Below, piece by piece: positions 1 through 5,607 of a stretch of DNA of 5,658 bases. Every line of letters begins with the position of its first letter. Positions within the stretch are counted from its first letter, which is position 1. Under the pieces are notes generated by a model. It had not been told where the DNA came from, made no database searches, and saw only the letters and a program-made list of their open reading frames with translations. Source of the DNA: Candidatus Latescibacterota bacterium (GTDB lineage Bacteria; Latescibacterota; UBA2968; UBA8231); the NCBI GenBank assembly GCA_003529325.1, contig DPVW01000333.1:1-5658 (forward strand), written 5' to 3'. The translations under genes were made by a program, and so were the position numbers.

Positions 1-212
1 TGACGAGTCGCATCATCGATGACGCTGAACCATTGCGTGTTCGTGCACCGCCAGAAGCCGGGCTTGAGATGCCCTCCGATATCTTGATCGACCAACTTCG
101 TGCCATCGACAATTCTCGACTCGTAATGCGCGTGGCGTCGCTTCCCATCAGGACGATGAAAACCGTCGAACGCTGTATCAGCGTTCTCCTCGATCTAGCG
201 CACCGCCAGTAA
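1..212 (+). CDS. MazF/PemK-family toxin, C-terminal part (cut by window edge)
   Basis: The frame that begins with the codon at position 3 reads 69 residues to a TAA at 210-212. The segment PSDILIDQLRAIDNSRL (about 45 residues before the end) matches the conserved C-terminal half of MazF/PemK toxins, where a hydrophobic strand, 'DQ(L/I)R(T/A)IDxxRL' and a final amphipathic helix (here about TMKTVERCISVLLDLA) follow one another. Known members are ribosome-independent mRNA endoribonucleases, neutralised by a small antitoxin (MazE-like) usually encoded just upstream. The N-terminal half with its catalytic residues, and any antitoxin, lie outside the window, so activity cannot be judged. The last 18 bp overlap the end of the convergent lipoprotein gene. 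The family call is fairly sure; the exact subfamily is not. Confidence 0.8.
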   Translation, partial: TSRIIDDAEPLRVRAPPEAGLEMPSDILIDQLRAIDNSRLVMRVASLPIRTMKTVERCISVLLDLAHRQ

Positions 213-1529
213 CTGGAAGTCACCTGCTTTCATCGGCAGCGTCACTGCGGTTCCCTCGCTTTCCAGCACCTGACCACTCTCGACGTTGGTCAACCCCGAC
301 CCCGCCACTGCCTCCAGCACCACCGTGCGCGCCGCATCGGTGCGTCGATTGACGACCAGCACGTGACTGGTACCACTCGCGTCACCGAAAAATGCCAGGT
401 CGAGGTCCTCCTCATGCGAGGCGAGCGGTTCGTCGGCTGGCGCTCGCCGCGCCTCGTAACCGCCGAGGAATGCACGGTCCTCCAGGAAGCGGCTCAAGGA
501 GGCGAGTCTGGCGTTGATCTCACGCGACGCCGACCATGCATTCGTCGGCTGTCCCGCATTGTCCACAAGGCCCATGTACTGTCGGATCTGCACGATCTCA
601 CCATTGCCGTCGAGCACCTGCTCGGTGCCGGAACTGTAGAGGAAATAAACGACACCCGCTGCCCCACGTGACAGGGCCAGACCGACCTGCACCGAGAGTT
701 CCGCTGGAATGGGCTGCCGGTAGAATGGTTCGTTATCACGAGACTCTGCGTGAGCCTGCACGATAGCGTGCCAGCGACCGTGGCGGTCACGCAGGTGACG
801 GGCCACCCGATCGTAGCCAGCCACCAGATGGTCGAGCCGTCTTAATGCCTGGCTGCTGCCGGCTTCGACATCGGCTTCGAAGACGTAGTGTTCGTGCTGA
901 AAGACATTGGGCTCACCACCCTCGGCGAAAAAGGCGTCGAGAAACCGACTCGTCTTTGGATAGCTGCCGATGGCACCCACCGAAAATGCCGGTCGAGTCG
1001 GGTCCGCTGCCCGCAGTGCGGTGACCGTGCGCCCCAGGGCCTCGTAGGTATTGGCCCGGTAGTCTTCGTGACCGATCAGGTAACCGGCGAAACCAGACTC
1101 CATCCCCCAGCGTGCGGTCAGGGCAGTGGCTCGCGCTCGTACCGCCACATCGAAAGAGTCGGTGAGACTCGACTTCGTCGCCCAGTTGCGCAGTTTATCA
1201 TATGGCGAATATCCAGGCGCCTCGTAGTAGACGGGCAGCCCCATACCTTGCTGCGAGGCGAAGGCCATGGCCAGCGCCTCGGCGGACCGACCGTCCTGCT
1301 CGGCACGCTGCAGCCACTGGATATGTGTCAGTCCGAACTCAGCCAGGGTCCGCTGGTCAGCAGCGGAGAAGCGAAATTCGTCGATACCTGCCGGGAGCCA
1401 GGCGGAGGTGACGATGGGACCCATGAGCACACGACTGGGGCCGTGGGGTCGTTGTGCCACCGAGTTGCTCAGATCGCAACCCGAGATCAGGAGGAAGGCG
1501 CCCAATGCCGTCAGAAAGGGCCGCCGCAT
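195..1529 (-). CDS. Lipoprotein with glycoside-hydrolase-like barrel and C-terminal beta domain
   Basis: The ATG at 1529-1527 was chosen because it gives a lipoprotein signal: MRR, a hydrophobic stretch (residues 4-15) and the lipobox ISGC with Cys18. It also starts 4 nt after the mazG-like stop. The frame runs on upstream, but the extension is inside mazG. The protein is 444 aa. Residues ~35-325 look like a (beta/alpha)8 barrel of the glycoside hydrolase superfamily: repeated hydrophobic strands, GFAGYLIGHEDYRANTYEALGRTVTALRAADPTRPAF (split here as GYLIGHED at 149-156 followed by ALRAADPTRPAF), HEHYVFE at 212-218 and QAHAESRD at 258-265. Glu155/Asp156 sit where many such proteins have a catalytic 'DEP'. 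Residues ~375-444 resemble the small beta-sandwich that ends many of these enzymes (VLVVNRR, then LPMKAGDFQLLAVR). Asp19 follows the lipid-bearing Cys, which in E. coli favours retention in the inner membrane. The substrate is unknown, and a non-catalytic binding role is possible. Confidence 0.72.
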   Translation of the reverse strand: MRRPFLTALGAFLLISGCDLSNSVAQRPHGPSRVLMGPIVTSAWLPAGIDEFRFSAADQRTLAEFGLTHIQWLQRAEQDGRSAEALAMAFASQQGMGLPVYYEAPGYSPYDKLRNWATKSSLTDSFDVAVRARATALTARWGMESGFAGYLIGHEDYRANTYEALGRTVTALRAADPTRPAFSVGAIGSYPKTSRFLDAFFAEGGEPNVFQHEHYVFEADVEAGSSQALRRLDHLVAGYDRVARHLRDRHGRWHAIVQAHAESRDNEPFYRQPIPAELSVQVGLALSRGAAGVVYFLYSSGTEQVLDGNGEIVQIRQYMGLVDNAGQPTNAWSASREINARLASLSRFLEDRAFLGGYEARRAPADEPLASHEEDLDLAFFGDASGTSHVLVVNRRTDAARTVVLEAVAGSGLTNVESGQVLESEGTAVTLPMKAGDFQLLAVR

Positions 1530-1533
1530 CCGC

Positions 1534-1884
1534 CTACCTGTCGGTTGCGAGTTTGGGGTTGTCGGCGTGCCGTTGGCGATCACGCTGGGTCCTTTTTTCC
1601 ATGGATCGGGCAAAGGCGTCACCAAGGTCCACACCGGTCTGATTGGCCAGACACATCAACACGAAAAGCACGTCCGCCATCTCACCGGCCAGGTCCTCAA
1701 CGGTGCCTTCCTGCCCAGCCTTGAAGCTCTGCTCGCCATAGAGTCGCGCCATGAGACGCGCCACTTCGCCGACCTCTTCGGTGAGGATTGCGGTATTGGT
1801 CAGTTCGGAGAAATAGCGTACGCCAATGGTGCGGATCCACTCGTCGACCTCAGTCTGCAGGTCATGGAGACTCTTGTGAGCCAC
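1534..1884 (-). CDS. MazG-like nucleotide pyrophosphohydrolase
   Basis: This 116-aa protein is a single all-alpha NTP pyrophosphatase domain of the MazG-like type. These enzymes hydrolyse (d)NTPs to monophosphate and pyrophosphate with Mg2+, usually to clear aberrant nucleotides or lower alarmone and NTP levels. The metal-binding signature is complete: E36-E37-x-x-E40 in TEEVGEVARL and E68-x-x-D71 in GEMADVLFVL. The N-terminal DEWIRTIGVRYFSELTN (14-30) and the LANQTGVDL segment (79-87) are typical of the short, single-domain group, unlike E. coli MazG, which has two domains. The start is GTG (1884-1882), 4 nt after the DUF362 stop, with only a weak purine stretch (agag) before it, so translational coupling is likely. 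It lies in the middle of a three-gene operon. The substrate cannot be read from the sequence. Confidence 0.9.
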   Translation of the reverse strand: MAHKSLHDLQTEVDEWIRTIGVRYFSELTNTAILTEEVGEVARLMARLYGEQSFKAGQEGTVEDLAGEMADVLFVLMCLANQTGVDLGDAFARSMEKRTQRDRQRHADNPKLATDR

Positions 1885-1888
1885 GACT

Positions 1889-3025
1889 CTACGCCGAGAC
1901 CTGTGCCTCGAAAACGTCCACGGACAACGGCTCGAGACCGTCCTTCGTCAGCTGTTGGTTGACATCGTCGATACGCCAGGGCACGGCCGACCCATCCTCG
2001 CGGAATCGGGCGTAGTAGCCGCCGTTACAGCGACTGATCGGCATCAGCGGTTCGGTGCGACGTGCTGCCTGCAGAGTGCCGCTGTCCATTAGATCTCCCG
2101 TCGCCAGATCAACGACATCGATGTCGCCAATACGGATGCTGCCGAGCCCACGTTCGACGGCAAACTGCAGATACGGCGTCGCTTCGGGGTCCAGCCCCAT
2201 CAGCCAGGTCCCCACGGTGTCGACGTGGACCTCGTTCGTGCCCACAAGGGACCACCCGAGTGGCCAGTTCTGGCCCTCGTTGAAGGCGGTGCCATCGCGA
2301 CCAATGAGCCCATCCACGACGGTGAGACGGGGCATCGGTAGAGATCGTGTCGCCACCAGCAGGTCACACAGCTTGTGATAGAAGCGCTCTTCGAAGACAC
2401 TGTAACCTGAATCGCCCAGGCGATTCAGCGCCTCGTTGCCCAGCGGCTTGTCACAGGCCTGAACCGCACACAGGTGGCGTTCCGGTGTCCCGATGATGCC
2501 CATCAGGTTCTTGATGCTCAGTGTCGTGCAGCCCAGGTTGTGACACTTGGCGAGGGGCACGTTGACCAGAAAGGCGCAGTCCGTCACCGCCGTATAGATC
2601 GGATAGCGTGGATAGATGATCCCACCCTCTACCTCGATATCGCGCACCGGTGTGTTGTTGAATGGCACCAGTGTCGCCCCCACATCGGCGATGGCGTCGG
2701 TGTAGCCGCTCCCTTTCCATGTCTGCCCGTAGTCGGCGTCTTCCCCGGATTGGCCGTCTCCCACTTCGACGCGACTGGGAGACACGCCCTTGGCGATGAA
2801 AGCTTCGGCGATACCGGCGAGAAAATCGGGATTTGTGATGATGCGTTTGTCCGCCGGATTCAACACCGTGGCGTTGGCCTTGAGCATCACCTTCCCCGAC
2901 CCGGGGAGGTTCAGATCCAGACCATCGAGTGCCGCGTGAGCGAGTTCTCGATACCGTTCGCCTGGGGCGACGTTCGTGTCGATGGGAACGCGAGCCAGAT
3001 ACACGACGTCCTCTTGCAGCTTCAT
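1889..3025 (-). CDS. DUF362 domain-containing protein
   Basis: The 378-aa product matches the DUF362 family along most of its length. Recognisable blocks are the early VMLKAN (46-51), where the family has 'vllKpN'; TNPDFLAGIAEAFIAKG (64-80); the central block from D149 to G176 with NVPLAKCHN and LSIKNLMG (K160, H162, K172, N173); and VDGLIGRDG (237-245). No signal peptide is visible, so it is probably cytoplasmic. The C-terminal ferredoxin-like CxxCxxC cluster carried by some DUF362 proteins is absent. The family has no firmly established reaction. Start: ATG at 3025-3023. No strong Shine-Dalgarno precedes it, but a promoter-like pair lies about 67 nt upstream. It heads the operon with the MazG-like and lipoprotein genes, each 4 nt apart, which suggests a shared process not yet defined. 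Confidence 0.88.
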   Translation of the reverse strand: MKLQEDVVYLARVPIDTNVAPGERYRELAHAALDGLDLNLPGSGKVMLKANATVLNPADKRIITNPDFLAGIAEAFIAKGVSPSRVEVGDGQSGEDADYGQTWKGSGYTDAIADVGATLVPFNNTPVRDIEVEGGIIYPRYPIYTAVTDCAFLVNVPLAKCHNLGCTTLSIKNLMGIIGTPERHLCAVQACDKPLGNEALNRLGDSGYSVFEERFYHKLCDLLVATRSLPMPRLTVVDGLIGRDGTAFNEGQNWPLGWSLVGTNEVHVDTVGTWLMGLDPEATPYLQFAVERGLGSIRIGDIDVVDLATGDLMDSGTLQAARRTEPLMPISRCNGGYYARFREDGSAVPWRIDDVNQQLTKDGLEPLSVDVFEAQVSA

Positions 3026-3091
3026 ACTTGGTCGGTCTTTCGCCTGATGGTTGCCGATTTGGGATGAATCCGTTCTCGGATGGACTCGTTC

Positions 3092-3120
3092 ATTGTAACC
3101 GTCCGCACGCAGGCAGACAA
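3092..3120 (-). promoter_or_regulatory. Probable sigma70 promoter of the DUF362-mazG-lipoprotein operon
   Basis: On the minus strand, TTGTCT (3120-3115, 4 of 6 to consensus) and TACAAT (3097-3092, 5 of 6) are 17 bp apart. Transcription would start near 3085 and leave a leader of about 60 nt before the DUF362 ATG. The leader contains a small inverted repeat, ATCCG-TTCT-CGGAT, at 3068-3081. The -35 box abuts the hairpin that follows murA. This is a motif match only. Confidence 0.5.
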
Positions 3121-3121
3121 G

Positions 3122-3162
3122 CGGCGCCAGGCACGCATCGATTCGATGGTTGCCCAGCGCCG
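3122..3162 (-). terminator. Stem-loop after murA, probable transcription terminator
   Basis: Read as minus-strand RNA, 3162-3151 (CGGCGCUGGGCA) pairs with 3133-3122 (UGCCUGGCGCCG) over 12 bp, including a tandem U-G/G-U. A 2x2 internal loop follows, then an inner CAUCG/CGAUG stem closed by AAU. It starts 23 nt after the murA stop. The following minus-strand bases (CTTGTCT) are only moderately T-rich, so this is a weak or Rho-assisted terminator, or else an mRNA-stabilising 3' hairpin. On the + strand the two wobble pairs become A-C mismatches, so the minus orientation is favoured. Confidence 0.55.
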
Positions 3163-3185
3163 AAAATTGGTACTAACAGCGGTTT

Positions 3186-4460
3186 CTATAGTCGCTCGAG
3201 ACGTGCCCCCAACTGCGTGAGCCGGGCTTCCAGCCGCGTATGCCCCCGGTCGAGTTGATAGAGATTAGAGATCGACGTACGGCCTTCGGCAGCCAGCCCG
3301 GCCAGCACACAGCAGGCCCCGGCACGGATGTCATTGGCTTTGACCCGCGTCGCCTTGAGCTTCGCCGGCCCATGGACGATGACGAGTCGGTCCTTCTCCG
3401 GCGACAACGAGGCGCCGAACTGACGCAGATTCTTCAAGTGGCCCATACGATCTTCAAAGACGGTTTCGCGGATGTAGCTGTCGCCGTGGGCGACGCAGGC
3501 CAGTGCGGTGAGCGCTGGTTGCAGGTCGGTTGACATGCCGGGGTAGTAGGTGGTTACCACATTGATGGGTGACAATTTCTCCGGACCACGGACGGTGACT
3601 GTGACATCATCTCGGCTGATGATCTCGACACCCATCTGCATCAACTTGGCATCAAAGATCTCGAGATGATCGCGGCGCACCCCGGTGAGGGTTGCCTCCC
3701 CTTTCGTAATCGCCGCTGCCATGACGAAGAGACCCGCGTCGAGACGGTCGTGCATGACGGTGTGCTGGGCACCGTGCAGTTTGTCCACACCGACGACACG
3801 CACCGTACGGGTCCCGACACCTTCGACCTTGGCCCCCATCTTCACCAGGAGTTCGGCAAAGTCGACGATCTCGGGGTCCGACGCCGCATTGACGATCACC
3901 GTTTCGCCGGGGGCGAGGCTGGCGGCCATCATAAGATTTTCGGTGCCCGTGTGACTCGGCAGATCACAGTAGAGGCTGGCGCCGCACAGATCGTCGGCAC
4001 GCACAACATACCCACCCGATGGCGTGCCCGTGATGGTGGCGCCCATACGGGCGAACCCACGATAGTGATAGTCGGTATTGCGTTCACCGATCGTGCAACC
4101 ACCGACCTCGTCGATGGTGACGGAACGGAAACGACTCAGCAGCGGACCGACAAACAGCAGCGACGCCCGCATGCGCCCCGACATTTCGGGCGGCATTTCG
4201 GTACTGTTGACACCCGTCGTGTCGATCACCACCGTTTCCGTGGCGGCGTCGAAGTCTACGGTGGCGCCAAGTTGGCGCAGGATCTCGAGGGCGAGCAGCA
4301 CATCTTTCACCGCAGGGACTCGATGCAGCACCGTCTGTCCCTGTGACGCGAGCAGGGATGCGGCGATCATCGGCAGTGCGGCGTTCTTGGAGCCCTGGAT
4401 TTCAACCTCGCCTTGCAGCGGGCGGTCGCCCTCTACGTAGAGGACTTCTTCGGCAGCCAT
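3186..4460 (-). CDS. murA: UDP-N-acetylglucosamine 1-carboxyvinyltransferase (MurA)
   Basis: MurA transfers enolpyruvate from phosphoenolpyruvate to the 3'-OH of UDP-GlcNAc in the cytoplasm, the first committed step of peptidoglycan synthesis. The product is 424 aa, normal for the family (about 417-430). Key residues are visible: K25-N26 in GSKNAALP; R96 and R98 in SGRMRASLLFVGPLLSRF; Cys122 in GGCTIG, the fosfomycin-reactive Cys115 of E. coli; R127; D312 in GMSTDLQ (E. coli Asp305); R379 in DIRAGA; and R405 in LDRGHTRLE. Two pocket motifs are unusual: RNTDYH replaces the common RPVDLH (127-132), and SHTGTEN replaces SVGATEN (169-175). The ATG at 4460 was chosen over an in-frame TTG at 4523 because GGAAGG (4473-4468) lies 7 nt before it and the MurA alignment begins there. 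It is transcribed alone, divergent from the glutaredoxin-like gene, with its own promoter and a structured leader. Confidence 0.96.
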   Translation of the reverse strand: MAAEEVLYVEGDRPLQGEVEIQGSKNAALPMIAASLLASQGQTVLHRVPAVKDVLLALEILRQLGATVDFDAATETVVIDTTGVNSTEMPPEMSGRMRASLLFVGPLLSRFRSVTIDEVGGCTIGERNTDYHYRGFARMGATITGTPSGGYVVRADDLCGASLYCDLPSHTGTENLMMAASLAPGETVIVNAASDPEIVDFAELLVKMGAKVEGVGTRTVRVVGVDKLHGAQHTVMHDRLDAGLFVMAAAITKGEATLTGVRRDHLEIFDAKLMQMGVEIISRDDVTVTVRGPEKLSPINVVTTYYPGMSTDLQPALTALACVAHGDSYIRETVFEDRMGHLKNLRQFGASLSPEKDRLVIVHGPAKLKATRVKANDIRAGACCVLAGLAAEGRTSISNLYQLDRGHTRLEARLTQLGARLERL

Positions 4461-4499
4461 GGGATCGCCTTCCGGGTCAGGACCGGGCGGGAAGGTCCC
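4461..4499 (-). promoter_or_regulatory. Hairpin that pairs the murA Shine-Dalgarno sequence
   Basis: In the minus-strand RNA, GGGA-CCUUCC (4499-4490) can pair with GGAAGG (4473-4468) and UCCC (4464-4461), with a 3-nt bulge (CGA) and a 16-nt loop that can form a short inner GGU/ACC stem. GGAAGG is the murA ribosome binding site and UCCC touches the AUG, so the fold would hide the initiation region. This suggests translational control. The pairing is read directly; whether it forms in the cell is inferred. Confidence 0.5.
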
Positions 4500-4500
4500 G

Positions 4501-4525
4501 AGTTGCACATTTGGGGTGCGCAACT
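4501..4525 (-). promoter_or_regulatory. Leader hairpin upstream of the murA RBS hairpin
   Basis: Minus-strand RNA AGUUGCGCA (4525-4517) pairs with UGUGCAACU (4509-4501) over 9 bp with one G-U, around a 7-nt loop (CCCCAAA). The + strand would have an A-C mismatch at that pair. It directly adjoins the RBS hairpin, with only base 4500 between them, and touches the first direct repeat by two bases. The leader could therefore be one structured unit. Function unknown. Confidence 0.45.
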
Positions 4526-4567
4526 GGTGTGTCGTTTCGGGGGTTGATCTGGTGTGTCGTTTCGGGG
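4524..4567. repeat. Two 19-bp direct repeats, 25-bp period
   Basis: The sequence ctggtgtgtcgtttcgggg occurs exactly at 4524-4542 and again at 4549-4567. With one extra G in the first copy, the similarity runs on through TTG. Both copies fall in the murA leader, between the predicted start of transcription (about 4583) and the ATG. They could be a two-site protein operator, a binding site in RNA, or the remnant of repeated terminal sites of a transposable element. No transposase is present in the window. Confidence 0.8.
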
Positions 4568-4589
4568 TTGGTTAGGAGCAAATTGACCC

Positions 4590-4618
4590 AATGTACGGGT
4601 AGGGTTTCGGATCGTCAA
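4590..4618 (-). promoter_or_regulatory. Probable sigma70 promoter of murA
   Basis: On the minus strand, TTGACG (4618-4613, 5 of 6) and TACATT (4595-4590, 4 of 6) are separated by 17 bp. The predicted start near 4583 gives a leader of about 120 nt that contains the direct repeats and both hairpins. It lies back to back with the promoter of the divergent glutaredoxin-like gene. Motif match only. Confidence 0.55.
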
Positions 4619-4645
4619 CCTGAGAAAACGCCGTAACACCTTGCC

Positions 4646-4673
4646 TTGACAGATAGATAGCCCCTCATATATT
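4646..4673 (+). promoter_or_regulatory. Strong sigma70 promoter of the glutaredoxin-like gene
   Basis: TTGACA (4646-4651, full consensus) and TATATT (4668-4673, 5 of 6) are 16 bp apart. The start would be near 4680, giving a leader of about 35 nt. This is the best promoter match in the window and suggests high or constitutive expression. Confidence 0.7.
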
Positions 4674-4714
4674 CGAGCAGAATTGACCGATCACACGTTG
4701 AGGAGACATCTGGA

Positions 4715-4981
4715 ATGGACTCACCGCAGATCATTGCCTGGCTCAAGCCGGTGTGCGGCTGGAGCAGCGGCGTACGTGCCGTATTCGATAAGTACGGTTT
4801 GGAGTATCAGGACCGCGACATCATCAACAACCCAGATATCTACGCCGAGATGGTCCAGAAGAGCGGCCAGCCCCTGTCTCCCTGCGTTGAGGTCGATGGC
4901 CAGATGCTGGCCGACGTCAGCGGCGAGGAAGTCGAGGCCTGGTTGGTGGACAACAAAGTTGTGGAGACCGTCGCCGGCTGA
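4715..4981 (+). CDS. Small glutaredoxin-like protein with CxxS active site
   Basis: This 88-aa protein has a thioredoxin/glutaredoxin fold with little else. A strand (IIAWLKP) leads to the active-site motif C14-G-W-S17. Then come helix SGVRAVFDKYGL, strand EYQDRDIIN, a helix with EMVQKSGQ, the LSP-Cys segment (54-57, Pro56 at the usual cis-Pro position), VEVDGQML and a final helix GEEVEAWL. With Ser in place of the second Cys it is of monothiol type and resembles the CGFS glutaredoxins that carry Fe-S clusters or use glutathione. It is shorter, however, and has an extra Cys57 just after the cis-proline. The ATG follows AGGAG (4701-4705) by 9 nt. It has its own strong promoter and terminator, so it is monocistronic. 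The substrate or partner is unknown: redox, iron-sulfur or deglutathionylation roles are all possible. Confidence 0.88.
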   Translation: MDSPQIIAWLKPVCGWSSGVRAVFDKYGLEYQDRDIINNPDIYAEMVQKSGQPLSPCVEVDGQMLADVSGEEVEAWLVDNKVVETVAG

Positions 4982-5007
4982 CGCGACACCCTCTATCTGA
5001 CATAGAA

Positions 5008-5042
5008 GAAGCCCAGGTGCACAGTGTGCACCTGGGCTTTTT
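5008..5042 (+). terminator. Intrinsic terminator of the glutaredoxin-like gene
   Basis: AGCCCAGGTGCAC (5010-5022) and GTGCACCTGGGCT (5026-5038) form a perfect 13-bp stem with an AGT loop. An extra A-T pair at 5009/5039 extends it, and the run TTTTT (5038-5042) then GTTT follows. It begins 27 nt after the stop codon. In the other direction the hairpin also lies just beyond the GAF-like gene's stop (5050), but is followed by only TTCTTCT, so termination there is probably weaker. Confidence 0.92.
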
Positions 5043-5049
5043 GTTTGCG

Positions 5050-5607
5050 CTACAATAACTCTGACAGCAGCCGCCGCATGCCTTCGGTGATATTCGGCTG
5101 CTCGTGATTCAACGGTCCCTCGGTGGCTCCACGAATCAGCGTCATCACGCCCTTCGACTTGCCATCCCCGTCGGTCAAGCGCAGCACGTAGAGAAACCCG
5201 ACATTGCCCCCGCCGTCGCCGACCAGACGCGTCGCCAGTCGCGACGGCATCGCCGAGTCCTCGGCCACCTCCAACTGACCCATCACCAGCAACGATTGCT
5301 CCTGCTCAAGGGCTTGCCCAGCCAGACCGGATGCCGCCGTGGGTGCCTGCCCGTAGAACGCCTCCGATGCCAGCTCATCCTGCATTTCAGCCATCGCGCC
5401 ATCTCTGCCCATGACCGACTCCAACTGCAACAGACCACCCTCATCGATCCGTTCGTAGAGGATGATATCCGCCGCTTCGATCTGCATCAGTAGGCCCATC
5501 CCCTTGCGGAGCGCCTCCCCTGCCGGCATCTGCCGCAACTGCTCGACGATGTGTGCCGGGATCTCCATCGGCTCCGGCATATTGAACGGAATCACGTGTA
5601 ATGCCAT
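5050..5607 (-). CDS. GAF-like domain protein
   Basis: With the ATG at 5607 the product is 185 aa: a short N-terminal segment, then one domain resembling GAF. Visible matches are the helix and strand EALRKGMGLLMQIEAADIILYERID (31-55), SGLAGQALEQEQSLLV (93-108), where GAF domains have 'GlaG-v--tg-pl-v', and GVMTLIRGATEGPLNHEQ (153-170) followed by a closing helix. GAF domains bind small ligands or cofactors or mediate dimerisation. No kinase, cyclase, HD or DNA-binding part is attached, and no cofactor-binding Cys is seen. The ATG at 5607 is preceded by AAGGAG (5625-5620), 12 nt away, which is slightly long. An in-frame TTG at 5655 would add 16 residues but has no visible ribosome site in the window. 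There is no signal peptide. The domain call is moderate and the function unknown. Confidence 0.65.
   Translation of the reverse strand: MALHVIPFNMPEPMEIPAHIVEQLRQMPAGEALRKGMGLLMQIEAADIILYERIDEGGLLQLESVMGRDGAMAEMQDELASEAFYGQAPTAASGLAGQALEQEQSLLVMGQLEVAEDSAMPSRLATRLVGDGGGNVGFLYVLRLTDGDGKSKGVMTLIRGATEGPLNHEQPNITEGMRRLLSELL

Noticed and set aside
1530..1634. Extension of the lipoprotein to an upstream start at 1634
   Set aside because: It would overlap the MazG-like gene by about 100 bp and bury the lipoprotein signal 35 residues inside the protein.
888..1962. Long open frames on the + strand opposite the lipoprotein and MazG-like genes (888-1724 and 1267-1962)
   Set aside because: Their translations have no recognisable domain and are rich in Arg, Pro and Gly as expected for antisense frames in GC-rich DNA; the minus-strand proteins match known families.
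3666..4346. A 226-codon + strand frame inside murA
   Set aside because: It lies fully antisense to a clearly conserved murA and its His/Arg/Thr-rich translation resembles no family I know.
4461..4523. N-terminal extension of MurA from a TTG at 4523
   Set aside because: It has no ribosome site, adds residues outside the MurA family, and occupies the structured leader; GGAAGG is correctly placed for the ATG at 4460.
4524..4567. CRISPR array
   Set aside because: There are only two copies, and a 6-bp interval is far too short for a spacer; no cas gene is present.
4620..4714. A coding frame from 4683 overlapping the glutaredoxin-like gene in another phase
   Set aside because: The 4715 frame has a clear thioredoxin-fold pattern and a good AGGAG site; the other frame has neither.
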